Numbered from the stretch's first letter, positions 7,533 through 16,235 are shown. The stretch: DNA of 64,000 bases from Bacillota bacterium (GCA_021828865.1 JAJZCW010000016.1:18339-82338); one strand, 5' to 3'. Numbers and translations: made by a program. Notes: generated from the sequence alone by a model not told the origin.

Positions 7533-9254
7533 TTACTGTTGACTTTCGTATACTGCGACACGGTTTCGACCATTTTGCTTAGAACCCACGTACATCGCGC
7601 GATCGGCAAGGCGCAAGAGCTCGAGTGGAGAATCCCCCATATCCGGGTATGATGCAATGCCAACGCTCACCGTCACCCGCACAGGCATGCTGACTGCTTG
7701 TCCCACTGGCGGAAGGGGTATCGGCGTGCTTTCAATCGACTTTCGCAGACGTTCCGCAATTTGTTTGCCAACATCGAGAGTCGCACCAGGCAAAATCACG
7801 GTAAATTCTTCGCCCCCATAGCGACAAACCACGTCCATTTCCCGCACCATTTCCTTCAATAGCGTAGCAATCCCCTTCAACACCTCATTGCCTGCCAGAT
7901 GCCCGTACGTATCGTTGATGTGCTTGAAATGATCAATATCCAGTACCAGAAGCACCAGCCCTGTTTGCTCTCGGGTACAGGTATGACAAAGTTCAGGGAT
8001 GATTTTCTCAAAATACCGATAATTATAGAGCCCGGTCAGGTCATCGATGTAATTTCGCTCCTGCGTCTTTTCAAAGCGTCGCAAATTCCAGAGTACGATC
8101 GAAGCGTTGGTGGCGAGAATTTGCACCATTTCCTGATCTTTTTTGGTATAGGCGTTGGTTTCTTCGTGCGTGAGTGTCAATACCCCCATCGCCTCATTCT
8201 GATACACAATCGGAACGGCGAGAATGGAAGCCCCTGGCGTAGGCGCATCATAATCCTCTTTGATGGGCAGTTCATCGCGATTTCTCCGCATATACGTCTT
8301 CTTATTGGAAAATGCAAGTCCTGTCACCCCAACGTGCGGTTGAATGACGACATCATACATTTTCTCTTCAATGTCTTGGTTGGGACCACTAACTGCCAAA
8401 GGAAAAAGCACCTGCCTATCCTCATTCCAGCCAAAAAAATAGCAGGTGACCGTCTCGACGAGTTGCACGGTACCCTCCACTAGCGCAGCGAGAAGTTCCT
8501 TCTCGTTAGATTTTACACTTAGCCTTGCGGTCACTTGATTGATCAGCGTGAGCTGATGATTCGACAGAATCAGGTCGTAATACAGCCGAAACATGTAAAG
8601 AATCACCGCAAAAGGAACCGCAATGTAGAAAATAGAAAGTGCCCCGTACGAATGAAGAAAGAAAAGAAGGATCCACGAGGTGACTACTTCGATGACGAGC
8701 GCGGCGAGGTCCCAATAGATACCACGAATCCATTGGTCCAATTTCCCGAGTGATAGCATATAGGAAAAAGAAATAAAGTAATTAAGCAACAAATGGACAA
8801 TGATAAAGAGGATGACAGGCACGGCAATCCGTAAGAGTGGGAGTTGAAAATGGACAGGGAACGGCCCGCCAAACGCATGATAGGCCGCCGCAGCGCCTAG
8901 AACCATGATCGTGTACATGCCAAAATTGGCTAATGCACTGGTTACCTTGATTTGCTTGCCGGCCACCGCTTTGCTGATCCCCCAAGCAACGAGCATCCCC
9001 GCGAGGGTAATGATAGGGCCGAATTGAAGAAACATGGGGAGTTCAATCCCCATCGCGATATTGATCGACTGACTCCCAACACGAATCGGGTATGATTGGG
9101 CGATGATGAGCATGAGCGCATAAACCCCAACCAACAGCCAATCGATCCCATGGAGAGAGATAGGCGGGGTAGTAACCAATTCACCAACAAGAAGTGCAAC
9201 GGCGGTTATTGTGAGAAGTGTTAGAAATGCGCGAATTCGAATCGAAGCATTCAT
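7533..9254 (-). CDS. Membrane-bound GAF-GGDEF diguanylate cyclase
   Basis: 573 residues. The first 225 or so contain about seven hydrophobic segments, forming a membrane sensor of unknown ligand. A GAF domain follows (about 235-400), then a GGDEF domain with DIDHFKHINDTYGH and the active-site loop GGEEF. The product-inhibition site RxxD (REMD) lies exactly five residues before GGEEF, so the enzyme is probably an active, feedback-inhibited diguanylate cyclase making c-di-GMP from two GTP. It stands alone between a shared terminator and a divergent-free gap. It is one of four GGDEF proteins in the window. Confidence 0.9.
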   Translation of the reverse strand: MNASIRIRAFLTLLTITAVALLVGELVTTPPISLHGIDWLLVGVYALMLIIAQSYPIRVGSQSINIAMGIELPMFLQFGPIITLAGMLVAWGISKAVAGKQIKVTSALANFGMYTIMVLGAAAAYHAFGGPFPVHFQLPLLRIAVPVILFIIVHLLLNYFISFSYMLSLGKLDQWIRGIYWDLAALVIEVVTSWILLFFLHSYGALSIFYIAVPFAVILYMFRLYYDLILSNHQLTLINQVTARLSVKSNEKELLAALVEGTVQLVETVTCYFFGWNEDRQVLFPLAVSGPNQDIEEKMYDVVIQPHVGVTGLAFSNKKTYMRRNRDELPIKEDYDAPTPGASILAVPIVYQNEAMGVLTLTHEETNAYTKKDQEMVQILATNASIVLWNLRRFEKTQERNYIDDLTGLYNYRYFEKIIPELCHTCTREQTGLVLLVLDIDHFKHINDTYGHLAGNEVLKGIATLLKEMVREMDVVCRYGGEEFTVILPGATLDVGKQIAERLRKSIESTPIPLPPVGQAVSMPVRVTVSVGIASYPDMGDSPLELLRLADRAMYVGSKQNGRNRVAVYESQQ

Positions 9255-9343
9255 CTACTCCGCCCCAATCAGAAGTGTAGAATTCTAAAATACTGGTTAA
9301 ATTCTACCATATCCATGTGTTTCCTGCCTATCCAATTGTCAAT

Positions 9344-9781
9344 TTACAATAATTGCTCCCAAGCCTTCAAAAACTGATGAATATCCCGTTCATCTTTCAT
9401 CGCCGCTACCAGTGCCTGTGATCTTCGGGTGGAATTCAGCAACGCAAGCACATCAGAAACTCCCCTGGCATCTGAACTTGCCACATAAGTCACAAACGGA
9501 TGAGTAGGTTGAAGCCTCGAAACAATCTGATAAGTTTCAGAAGACGCGCTGGTATCCACAATGAATAGGTCGCCTGCATCTTTCCCCTGGATAAACCCAC
9601 GCAACGATAATTTGCGAACAAACCATTCTATCCAACCCTCTGCCTCTTCAACGATCACAATAGCGGCCGGGGACCAGGGATTCACTGCATTATTTTTAGA
9701 AAAATGAGACAACATCTGATAAACAATCATCACCAGCCCATAGCCCGCAAGTAGCACGACGAGAACTTCAGTGAATAGCAC
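9344..9781 (-). CDS. Hypothetical single-pass membrane protein, 145 residues
   Basis: Unrecognised. A hydrophobic N-terminus (about residues 3-25: TEVLVVLLAGYGLVMIVYQML) is followed by a soluble alpha/beta-looking region. The GTG at 9781 is chosen because GGAGGGAGG lies eight bases upstream; the frame stays open to 9868 but lacks a ribosome site there. It lies 89 bases downstream of metK on the same strand. In other Bacillota a similar small membrane protein sometimes follows metK, but I cannot name this family. Confidence 0.6.
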   Translation of the reverse strand: MLFTEVLVVLLAGYGLVMIVYQMLSHFSKNNAVNPWSPAAIVIVEEAEGWIEWFVRKLSLRGFIQGKDAGDLFIVDTSASSETYQIVSRLQPTHPFVTYVASSDARGVSDVLALLNSTRRSQALVAAMKDERDIHQFLKAWEQLL

Positions 9782-9839
9782 ATACACTGCCTCCCTCCAT
9801 CTGACACGGTGTTCCGAATGGTGAGCAGTGTATGCGCCC

Positions 9840-9859
9840 AAAGTGGCAAATGCCACTTT
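9840..9859. repeat. Perfect palindrome between metK and the next gene
   Basis: Nine-base arms AAAGTGGCA and TGCCACTTT are separated by two bases. On the minus strand no T run follows, so it does not look like an ordinary terminator for metK. It could be an RNA processing or stabilising hairpin or a protein site. Confidence 0.4.
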
Positions 9860-9870
9860 TCTAATCAAAA

Positions 9871-11067
9871 TTAATTAAGTCCTGCGGCCTCACGCAATTG
9901 ATCGGCTTTATCCGTTCTTTCCCAAGGCAAATCCAAATCCAAACGACCAAAGTGGCCATATGCTGATGTCTGCTTATAGATCGGTCGCCGCAAGTCGAGT
10001 GACTGAATGATTCCAGCCGGTCGCAGATCAAAAAATTGGTGAATGAGTACGACAATTTGATCTTCTGGAATTTTACCAGTCCCAAATGTATCGACCATAA
10101 CGGAAACAGGACGCGCTACGCCGATGGCATAAGCAATCTGCACTTCGCATTTGTCCGCAAGTCCCGCGGCTACAATATTTTTTGCTACATAACGTGCCGC
10201 GTATGCGCCAGATCGATCGACCTTGGTCGGGTCTTTTCCTGAAAAAGCACCGCCGCCGTGTCTGGCATAGCCGCCATACGTGTCGACAATGATTTTCCTG
10301 CCAGTGAGACCTGCGTCTCCCTGAGGACCACCAATGACAAAACGACCCGTGGGATTGATCAGGTATTTGGTGTGATCATCAATGAACTGTTCAGGTACGA
10401 CCTGTTTCACCACCAGTTCGATCATATCCCGTTCAATCGTCTCGCGATCGACAAGCGGATGGTGCTGTGTGGAGATCACGATTGTATCCACTCGCACCGG
10501 GCGATCTCCCTCATACTCCACCGTAACCTGCGTCTTCCCATCGGGACGAAGATAGGGTACGAGCCGTTCTTTACGAACCTCTGTTAAGCGCCTAGCTAAG
10601 GCATGCGCGAGAGAAATAGGCAGCGGCATGAGTTCTTTGGTTTCATTGACCGCAAAACCAAACATCAACCCCTGGTCCCCAGCGCCGATAGCGTCAATTT
10701 GATCATCGGTCATTTCACCGCGTCTTGCTTCCAGTGCTTTATTGACCCCCATCGCGATATCAGGAGACTGTTCATCAATCGAGGTGATGACCGCACAGGT
10801 TTCCGCATCAAAGCCATATTTCGCTCTCGTATAACCAATCTTGCGAATGGCATCGCGCACCACCCTTGGGATGTCCACATACGCTTCTGTCGTCACTTCT
10901 CCCGCCACGAGCACGAGCCCTGTCGTTACTGAAGTTTCACAAGCCACTCTCGACATCGGATCTTTTGCCAAAAAGGCATCCAAGAGGGCATCTGAAATTT
11001 GATCACAAATTTTATCAGGATGACCTTCCGTCACTGATTCAGAAGTAAAAAGCCTGCGATTCGGCAA
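9871..11067 (-). CDS. metK: S-adenosylmethionine synthetase
   Basis: 398 residues, matching the family. Makes S-adenosylmethionine from methionine and ATP in the cytoplasm. Motifs seen are [21 protein letters not shown] at the N-terminus, [10 protein letters not shown] (the hexapeptide), the P-loop-like [15 protein letters not shown] and AYGHFGR near the C-terminus. The start is TTG at 11067, with GGAGGT eight bases upstream; the open frame back to 11088 has no ribosome site. A clear promoter lies 70 bases upstream. No SAM riboswitch or T-box is visible in the short leader. Confidence 0.96.
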   Translation of the reverse strand: MPNRRLFTSESVTEGHPDKICDQISDALLDAFLAKDPMSRVACETSVTTGLVLVAGEVTTEAYVDIPRVVRDAIRKIGYTRAKYGFDAETCAVITSIDEQSPDIAMGVNKALEARRGEMTDDQIDAIGAGDQGLMFGFAVNETKELMPLPISLAHALARRLTEVRKERLVPYLRPDGKTQVTVEYEGDRPVRVDTIVISTQHHPLVDRETIERDMIELVVKQVVPEQFIDDHTKYLINPTGRFVIGGPQGDAGLTGRKIIVDTYGGYARHGGGAFSGKDPTKVDRSGAYAARYVAKNIVAAGLADKCEVQIAYAIGVARPVSVMVDTFGTGKIPEDQIVVLIHQFFDLRPAGIIQSLDLRRPIYKQTSAYGHFGRLDLDLPWERTDKADQLREAAGLN

Positions 11068-11135
11068 TTTATCCCACCTCCAATACACTCACCTATAAAA
11101 ATGTAGAATTGCCCTTATATTCGTCACGCTATTGT

Positions 11136-11165
11136 ATTATAGACATGTTCCTGCTCATCTGACAA
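11136..11165 (-). promoter_or_regulatory. Promoter of metK
   Basis: On the minus strand TTGTCA (11165-11160), an 18-base spacer, then TATAAT (11141-11136). The leader to the metK start is about 60 bases long, too short for a SAM riboswitch. Confidence 0.75.
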
Positions 11166-11172
11166 TGTGCTG

Positions 11173-11201
11173 AAAAATTAGGGCCAGCATCCGCCAGCCC
11201 C
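11173..11201 (-). terminator. Terminator after the spore protein gene
   Basis: On the minus strand GGGCTGGC-GGAT-GCTGGCCC folds into about 8 bp including two G-T pairs, followed by TAATTTTT. It separates the spore protein gene from the metK promoter. Confidence 0.6.
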
Positions 11202-11228
11202 ACACTCAATTCATCGCATGAAATGCTA

Positions 11229-11459
11229 TTATTTGTTGACATTCGCAGGGGTTTCTCCGGAAAGCACCATTTCGCCGAAAGCCACCAGCTTTCGCGTCAT
11301 ATGACCGCCTACCGTCCCGGCGTCTTTCGTCATGATGTGTCCCCAATAATCTTCGCTTCCTTGATACACCGGCAGCCCCAATTCGGCCGCAATTTCATAT
11401 TTCATATCGTCAAGCGCCTGGTGCGCGCCTTTCACGATTTGCGTCAGTCCGCCCGCCAT
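11229..11459 (-). CDS. Alpha/beta-type small acid-soluble spore protein
   Basis: 76 residues. It has the two family blocks: LDDMKYEIAAELGLPVYQG, which includes the germination protease cut site (between E and I), and AGTVGGHMTRKLVAFGE. These proteins coat and protect DNA in dormant spores. The second in-frame ATG (11459) is chosen because GGGGGAGG lies eight bases upstream; the ATG at 11465 would be only two bases from it. No convincing sigma-G promoter was seen. This gene is the best evidence that the organism forms endospores. Confidence 0.92.
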   Translation of the reverse strand: MAGGLTQIVKGAHQALDDMKYEIAAELGLPVYQGSEDYWGHIMTKDAGTVGGHMTRKLVAFGEMVLSGETPANVNK

Positions 11460-11556
11460 CGCCATCGCCTCCCCCTTAAATGTGTTCGGTGTCCCGCATC
11501 TCTAGGGTTTGTCAGCATCCGCAAAATTACTTCGTCACATCTTGGCAGCCTTACCT

Positions 11557-12468
11557 TTACAAAATCTCTACCTCTCCCACATCACGCTCGTCTAGTTGGT
11601 GCCGCCAATTAGACGCATGACCTATTTTTGCTGAGGAGCCAGCCATCACTGCTCTGACGATGCGCATGCCATTTTCATCTGCCACAAAATCGCCAAATTC
11701 CCGTCCTTCGCCAAATCGCCCTGGCAACATGTAGGCATGGTATGCCTTCATCTGATGCAAAATGGTATACGCCTGGCGAATGACGCTTGGGGCAACCTTT
11801 GGGTCTAGTGTGCTCAATACGATAGAGTAGGCGGGATACGGCAGGCGGTGCAACTGATTGATGGCCGCGTACAGTAATCTTGCCTGCCTTTGTACCCTCC
11901 CCACATCACCAAGCGGTTCATGACGAAAGCGAGCCACCACTAGCGCCTCATCGGGAGACAGAGAGTGCAGTCCTGGCTGTAAATGGACCTGCCCCTCTGG
12001 CGAATCCATGTGGCGATCCACATAAAATGCCACATGACCAAGCTTGTAGAACGCTTTTTTAAACCTTGGAAAATCCGCATAAAGCACCGCACCGACTGGC
12101 AATCCTGTGATACTTTGCACCGCGCGCATTAGCGCCACGTCTCCGTAAAACATGCGCACCGCATTGATTTTTAGGTAGCCAACGCTTGGCACGTATACGA
12201 GTGTATCCCTTGGAATGTGCAGGGCGTTTACGGTATGACTGCCAGCTTTGGTGTAAAGCAGCACCAGGCTATCCGTATGTAAATCCGTGCGTCTATCGCG
12301 GTTGGGACTATGCGGATCGCGATCAAGCCCGGCAAGCAGTAAGGTTTTTGGCCCCTCATGTAAAACAAAAGAGGAGGCATACGCCTTCTCCTCGTCACCC
12401 ATTTGATTGAACATGTTCATCATCAAACCAATTGCCAGACTGCTAAAGAGGAGGGAAATCAATTTCAA
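11557..12468 (-). CDS. LCP (LytR-CpsA-Psr) family cell-wall polymer ligase
   Basis: 303 residues. An N-terminal membrane anchor (about 1-20) is followed by the LCP domain: LLLAGLDRD, RTDLHTDSLVLL, ALHIPRDTLVYVP, KINAVRMFYGD and the late ARFRHEPLGDVGRVQRQ block. These hold the arginines and aspartates that bind the polyprenyl-pyrophosphate substrate. LCP enzymes attach teichoic acid or other polymers to peptidoglycan on the outer face of the membrane. The TTG start overlaps the stop of the TagA-like gene (TTGA), so the two are coupled. The pair probably makes and attaches one surface polymer. Confidence 0.9.
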   Translation of the reverse strand: MKLISLLFSSLAIGLMMNMFNQMGDEEKAYASSFVLHEGPKTLLLAGLDRDPHSPNRDRRTDLHTDSLVLLYTKAGSHTVNALHIPRDTLVYVPSVGYLKINAVRMFYGDVALMRAVQSITGLPVGAVLYADFPRFKKAFYKLGHVAFYVDRHMDSPEGQVHLQPGLHSLSPDEALVVARFRHEPLGDVGRVQRQARLLYAAINQLHRLPYPAYSIVLSTLDPKVAPSVIRQAYTILHQMKAYHAYMLPGRFGEGREFGDFVADENGMRIVRAVMAGSSAKIGHASNWRHQLDERDVGEVEIL

Positions 12469-13211
12469 TTTGTGCTTCGACCTCTCACTTGACTTTTAGC
12501 CTCCGACCAGGCGGCCAGTGCAAATCTAGGCAGGGCCATCTGCCTGCGCATGCGTGTTGGCTCTTTGAGCAGCCGATAGAGCCACTCCAATTTCGCTTTT
12601 TGAAAAAATACCGGTGCTCGCTTCACCGTACCGCCAATTACGTCAATCGCGCCTCCGATGCCAATAGCAAGCGGAACACCCATTTCTTCTAAATGTGTTG
12701 CAATAAACCTTTCTTGGGCTGGTTGCCCCAATCCTACGAGGAGAAGTTGAGGAGCCTTCCCACGAATGGAGGAGATGACACCGCTCACTTCCGCCTCCTT
12801 AAAATACCCATTTCGCCCCTCAATATGTAAGGTCGGGTGCAATTCACGAAGGGTGGATAGCGCCTTTTGCAATGAATCCTCACTAGCACCAAGCATATAG
12901 ACACTCATTCCATTTTGAGCAGCATAAGCAATGAGCTTCTGTGCTAAGTCCACTCCGGTAACGCGCTCTGTGATGGGTTGTCCATACCAACGCGAGGCGA
13001 TCACGATGCCAATGCCATCTGGCGTGATAACGTCAGCGCTACTCAACACTTCCTGAAGATTCCTGTCTTTTCCCACCTTCATGACAAATTCCGGACCCGC
13101 GGTGATGACAAAGTGCGGCTGTGTATCCTGCATGAATGCCTTACAGGTCATTAGTACCTCTGACTCAGAGGCAGAAGAAAAGGGCACCCCCAATACTTCT
13201 ACGATTGACAC
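12465..13211 (-). CDS. WecG/TagA/CpsF family glycosyltransferase
   Basis: 248 residues. The blocks FVITAGPEFVM, ADVITPDGIGIVIASRWYGQP.TERVTGVDL, MLGASEDSL, GRNGYFKE, LLVGLGQPAQERFI and GIGGAIDVIGGTVKRAPVF are those of TagA (GT26), which adds N-acetylmannosamine to undecaprenyl-PP-GlcNAc in teichoic acid linkage synthesis. The last block, ending EPTRMRRQ, is also typical. The GTG at 13211 is chosen for the AGGGGG site eight bases upstream. It is the first gene after a long leader with a c-di-GMP-I riboswitch and a terminator, which suggests c-di-GMP control of the TagA-LCP pair. Confidence 0.92.
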   Translation of the reverse strand: MSIVEVLGVPFSSASESEVLMTCKAFMQDTQPHFVITAGPEFVMKVGKDRNLQEVLSSADVITPDGIGIVIASRWYGQPITERVTGVDLAQKLIAYAAQNGMSVYMLGASEDSLQKALSTLRELHPTLHIEGRNGYFKEAEVSGVISSIRGKAPQLLLVGLGQPAQERFIATHLEEMGVPLAIGIGGAIDVIGGTVKRAPVFFQKAKLEWLYRLLKEPTRMRRQMALPRFALAAWSEAKSQVRGRSTN

Positions 13212-13271
13212 CAAACGGGCCCCCTAACCAAGTAAATCGTTCGCATAAACCAATTTTAAAAGCTAACCTGC

Positions 13272-13298
13272 AAAAAAGCCACCCTCTCAGGTGGCTTT
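13272..13298 (-). terminator. Terminator in the leader of the TagA-LCP pair
   Basis: On the minus strand AAAGCCACC-TGAGAGG-GTGGCTTT forms a nine-bp stem followed by a run of T (13277-13272). It lies about 190 bases after the riboswitch aptamer and about 60 bases before the first gene, so it may be the expression platform. Confidence 0.85.
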
Positions 13299-13377
13299 AT
13301 CGAATATTATAAGGACGAACTACATAAAAGCAAATTATATGTCAAAAATATAGATAAGTTCCATTACATACCCTCGA

Positions 13378-13443
13378 CCATGAGTGAACGAGCTCTTGGG
13401 GGGTATCCTAGGGGGGACTAGGAATTGCTCGTCCACACCATGG
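13378..13443 (-). ncRNA. Extra structured RNA segment between riboswitch and terminator
   Basis: On the minus strand the arm at 13443-13427 pairs with the arm at 13393-13378 over about 16 bp with one bulged base (ends CCATG / CATGG and GACGAGC / GCTCGTT). Inside is a second hairpin, TCCTAG-TCCCCC-CTAGGA (13423-13406), then a C-rich single strand. There is no open reading frame here. I do not recognise the fold. Confidence 0.5.
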
Positions 13444-13484
13444 ATAGAGGTTACTTCTATACCATCCCATCACCGTACGCTCGA

Positions 13485-13590
13485 TGACCGTCGTCCGGCA
13501 GCTCGGCGATCATTGGTGGTTACACCGTTAGACCCGTAGCTTTGCGTCCTTCTCTTTCGACAAGTTTGCCTTTTTCGGGAGGTCTTTCTG
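13485..13590 (-). ncRNA. Cyclic di-GMP-I riboswitch (GEMM-I)
   Basis: Read on the minus strand, the region contains the class signature in order: CGAAAAAGGCAAAC, a P2 hairpin capped by a GAAA tetraloop (TGTCGAAAGAG), GGACGCAAAGC, GGGTCTAA, and the 3' arm ATCGCCGAGCTGCCGGA. These match the conserved parts of the class I c-di-GMP aptamer (GGCAAAC, GACGCAAAGC, tetraloop receptor). It starts within a few bases of the predicted transcription start at about 13590. Downstream on the same RNA are an unexplained structured segment, a terminator and the TagA-LCP genes. By inference it lets c-di-GMP decide whether these surface-polymer genes are transcribed; on or off cannot be told. Confidence 0.9.
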
Positions 13591-13596
13591 GATATT

Positions 13597-13625
13597 ATTC
13601 TATAGCATTCGACACTATGAGACAA
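13597..13625 (-). promoter_or_regulatory. Promoter of the riboswitch leader
   Basis: On the minus strand TTGTCT (13625-13620), 17-base spacer, TAGAAT (13602-13597). Transcription would begin at about 13590, directly before the aptamer. Confidence 0.75.
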
Positions 13626-13676
13626 CCCCTAAATTCCCAATAACTATTTTTTTAATAGAATAGTCACAATTTGGTT

Positions 13677-14798
13677 TTAATTAGTGGTCCCGCTACTGCC
13701 TGATGTCGAATTATTTCCACTGCTCGAGTTCGTGCCCACCCCAGAACTGGAACCAGAACCTGTCCCAGACGAGGTTCCAATCCCGGTAGAAGTCGAGCCT
13801 GAATTCCCTGCCGAATTGGTGCTTGCCTGTATCAAAGTGGGCCCCATCAAATCGGTTACCACAATCGGATCTGTCGTTCCATCCGGATTTTTAGCAGGAG
13901 CCTGATAGGTTTGTCCCATGTTGTAGACCGTACCATTAGCGAGTTTTAGCTGATACTGAATCTCCAATATATTCACCCCAGCCACATTGACACTGAACGG
14001 AGTGGGTTGCGAAGCGCTTTGTACCCAGCCTGTCGAGCCAAGTATTTTGCCATCGCCGACAAACGTCAATTGAACCGCACCACCAAAGTTTCGGGACAAA
14101 TCATCAATAGCAAATTGCCCAGTAAACGTTTGGTAGTTGCCACCAAGCGTGTAGTCTATTCCAGGGACCACCGATTTTTGTCCTGCCCCAACCCCCCATT
14201 CAATCGCGTATTGGGCAGGATAAATTTGTCCCAACACGGTGGGTGTCCAAAACCCGATCAAATCCTGTTGTGGATAAAGATTCGTATTGCTAAAGTCTCC
14301 ATACAATTTACTAGGCGTGAGGGTAAAAATCGGCGCTCCCGATGAGATGACAGGAGGATTCACATTTTCAAAGTTGACGTTGCCGCTAGTGTCTGTGCTA
14401 GGCACGAGTCCTGTCGCTGATTCATACCCAGAAGAGGATGCCGGGATAGAGTAGATGTTTTTTCCATCCGTAATGCCACTGGGAAGCTCGGTTCCGTTTA
14501 AGTACACCTTAAATGGTTTCAACGTCTTATCAGCACCAAGCACCTGCACTTCCGCAGGTTTATTGATCCATTTGACGGTGGAATCCAATGCATGACCCAC
14601 TGTGCTCACCGGAACATAGACGTTCTTATTGTAAATAAAAGGCTCTGCCGTCGTAGCTACCTTTTGCCCATTGACGATCAATTGGATGTTGTCATAAGAG
14701 GCTTGTATTTTACTCACACCGCTTTGCGCGTAAGTGACCCCACCAAACACTACGGCGCCTGTCACAATACCTAACCACAAACTCATTGAAGGTTTCAT
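13677..14798 (-). CDS. Secreted stalk-domain protein with NPCBM-like domain, paralogue 1
   Basis: 373 residues. An N-terminal hydrophobic segment (LGIVTGAVVFGGVTYA) is followed by a copper-amine-oxidase-N-like domain (IQLIVNGQKV....EPFIYNKNVYVPVSTVGHAL), a central region, and an NPCBM/NEW2-like carbohydrate-binding fold (LTFVGDGKILGS...VNVAGVNILEIQYQLK). The last 50 residues are nearly all G, S, T and N. The start at 14798 has a GGAG site nine bases upstream. It follows a shorter paralogue by 28 bases on the same strand. Both are probably exported and anchored; the carbohydrate they might bind is unknown. Confidence 0.75.
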   Translation of the reverse strand: MKPSMSLWLGIVTGAVVFGGVTYAQSGVSKIQASYDNIQLIVNGQKVATTAEPFIYNKNVYVPVSTVGHALDSTVKWINKPAEVQVLGADKTLKPFKVYLNGTELPSGITDGKNIYSIPASSSGYESATGLVPSTDTSGNVNFENVNPPVISSGAPIFTLTPSKLYGDFSNTNLYPQQDLIGFWTPTVLGQIYPAQYAIEWGVGAGQKSVVPGIDYTLGGNYQTFTGQFAIDDLSRNFGGAVQLTFVGDGKILGSTGWVQSASQPTPFSVNVAGVNILEIQYQLKLANGTVYNMGQTYQAPAKNPDGTTDPIVVTDLMGPTLIQASTNSAGNSGSTSTGIGTSSGTGSGSSSGVGTNSSSGNNSTSGSSGTTN

Positions 14799-14826
14799 AT
14801 CCCTATTCTCCTCGTCTTCTCCATCG

Positions 14827-15789
14827 TCACTGTACACTCACATTTAGAAAATCTGCGTCTACGCTAATCCCGTTTGGCAGTGCTTGCCCCTCTGTGAACA
14901 CGGCACCTGACGCGGTTTGAACCGAGAAGGACACATTCAGCATCTTCGTATTGGTGACATCCACGACTACAGGCGTGGCCTGTTGTCCTTTTGCCATCCA
15001 AGGAGACTGATACAGCACCTTGCCATCTCCACTGATCGTCAACTGAAGCTTGGTGTTATTCTGTGAAGCGTCATCCACACCAAAGAGTCCGCTTAGATTG
15101 CTGAAATTACCATTCAAATTATACGTAACGCCAGGAACCACTGACCCTTTCGATAAAGACGCCCATACGATACTTTGCCCATTAGCGGAAGGATAAGCGG
15201 TACCCGCGATCTTGGCCGGGCCATCCGACCACCCGGTCATTGGCCCTATACCGCCCCCCACATATTTGGCAAAATCCCCATAATCCCTCACATCCGTAAA
15301 ATCAACTAATGGCATATGGCCATCTGGTCCACTGCCTATATAGAAGTTATCCGTTTTGGGATCGAGATAAAAAGGCTTGTTTAGCATGGTCGCAAGCGCA
15401 ATGGGAGAAATATATAATTGGTTCTGATACAAAACCGAATGGGTCTGGGGATACCAGAAAATAGGCGTTCCGTAATATTCTAGTGCCCCTGTCTGCAATT
15501 GCGGAGCATTTTTATCGGAAATAATCACCTGATGCTTGGCACCATCCCATTTCACACTAGCCCCAAGCCCATGACTGATAGTGCTTACCGGAACATAGAC
15601 ATTACTATTGTAAATAAATGGTTCAGCCTGTGTGGGAATCGTTTTGCCATTCACATTGATATGTATATTGGCAAAATGCGCATCAATCAATTGAACACCC
15701 GTACTCGCATAGGTGATGCCACCAAACACGGTAGCACCTATCAACAAACCAGTTGCATAGGTAGAAACGAATTTGTAAAATGACTTCAT
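14827..15789 (-). CDS. Secreted stalk-domain protein with NPCBM-like domain, paralogue 2
   Basis: 320 residues, same design as the neighbour at 13677 without the serine-rich tail. It has a hydrophobic N-terminus (ATGLLIGATVFGGITYAS), a copper-amine-oxidase-N-like domain (VNGKTIPTQAEPFIYNSNVYVPVSTISHGL), a middle part with the second half of a stalk repeat, and the NPCBM-like core (LSGLFGVDDASQNNTKLQLTISGDGKVLYQS). The shared blocks show a tandem duplication. AGGAG lies upstream of the ATG. Probably exported to the cell or spore surface; function unknown. Confidence 0.75.
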   Translation of the reverse strand: MKSFYKFVSTYATGLLIGATVFGGITYASTGVQLIDAHFANIHINVNGKTIPTQAEPFIYNSNVYVPVSTISHGLGASVKWDGAKHQVIISDKNAPQLQTGALEYYGTPIFWYPQTHSVLYQNQLYISPIALATMLNKPFYLDPKTDNFYIGSGPDGHMPLVDFTDVRDYGDFAKYVGGGIGPMTGWSDGPAKIAGTAYPSANGQSIVWASLSKGSVVPGVTYNLNGNFSNLSGLFGVDDASQNNTKLQLTISGDGKVLYQSPWMAKGQQATPVVVDVTNTKMLNVSFSVQTASGAVFTEGQALPNGISVDADFLNVSVQ

Positions 15790-15929
15790 CAGTTGGATAG
15801 CTCCTCTTTGTTAAACTCTATTGATTGGTACGAGCATGGTATTATTATACGTCAACAACTTTAAAAATAGCTTCAAATTTCCCCCTATTGTCATCTCCCT
15901 ATTTCTTCCTTATCCCAAACAAGCAATGT

Positions 15930-15959
15930 TTGACAACTAAAGGTGTGCGATGATATGCT
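15930..15959 (+). promoter_or_regulatory. Promoter of the cold-shock gene
   Basis: TTGACA (15930-15935), 18-base spacer, extended -10 TGATATGCT with TATGCT at 15954-15959. The leader contains a small hairpin, AAGTAC-GTTTT-GTACTT (15981-15997), just before the AGGGGG ribosome site. Confidence 0.65.
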
Positions 15960-16014
15960 ATAAACGCAAGTAAATTATGCAAGTACGTTTTGTACTTTGT
16001 AGGGGGCTCTTTTT

Positions 16015-16212
16015 ATGCAAGGAACCGTAAAATGGTTTAACAGTGAAAAAGGATACGGTTTCATCCGTGTCGATGGTGGCAACGATGTTTTCGTACATTA
16101 CACCGCAATTAATGGTGACGGCTATCGTACCCTTGAAGAAGGGCAACAAGTCGAATTTGATATCGTTGAAGGGCAACGTGGACCACAAGCAGCGAACGTG
16201 ACCAAGCTGTAA
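16015..16212 (+). CDS. csp: Cold-shock protein (CspA family)
   Basis: 65 residues, a single cold-shock domain. It has both RNA-binding motifs, KGYGFI (RNP1) and VFVHYTAI (RNP2), in a five-stranded beta barrel. It binds single-stranded RNA and DNA as an RNA chaperone. AGGGGG lies eight bases before the ATG, and a terminator follows the stop. RNP1 is normally KGFGFI; the Y is a mild change. Confidence 0.95.
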   Translation: MQGTVKWFNSEKGYGFIRVDGGNDVFVHYTAINGDGYRTLEEGQQVEFDIVEGQRGPQAANVTKL

Positions 16213-16235
16213 GATCTGACACCTAAAGCGATCCC

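Noticed and set aside
9840..9859. Rho-independent terminator of metK
   Set aside because: The palindrome is perfect, but no T run follows on the minus strand. It is listed only as a palindrome.
11068..11165. SAM riboswitch or T-box upstream of metK
   Set aside because: The leader from the predicted transcription start to the metK start is only about 60 bases and shows none of the conserved SAM-I or T-box blocks.
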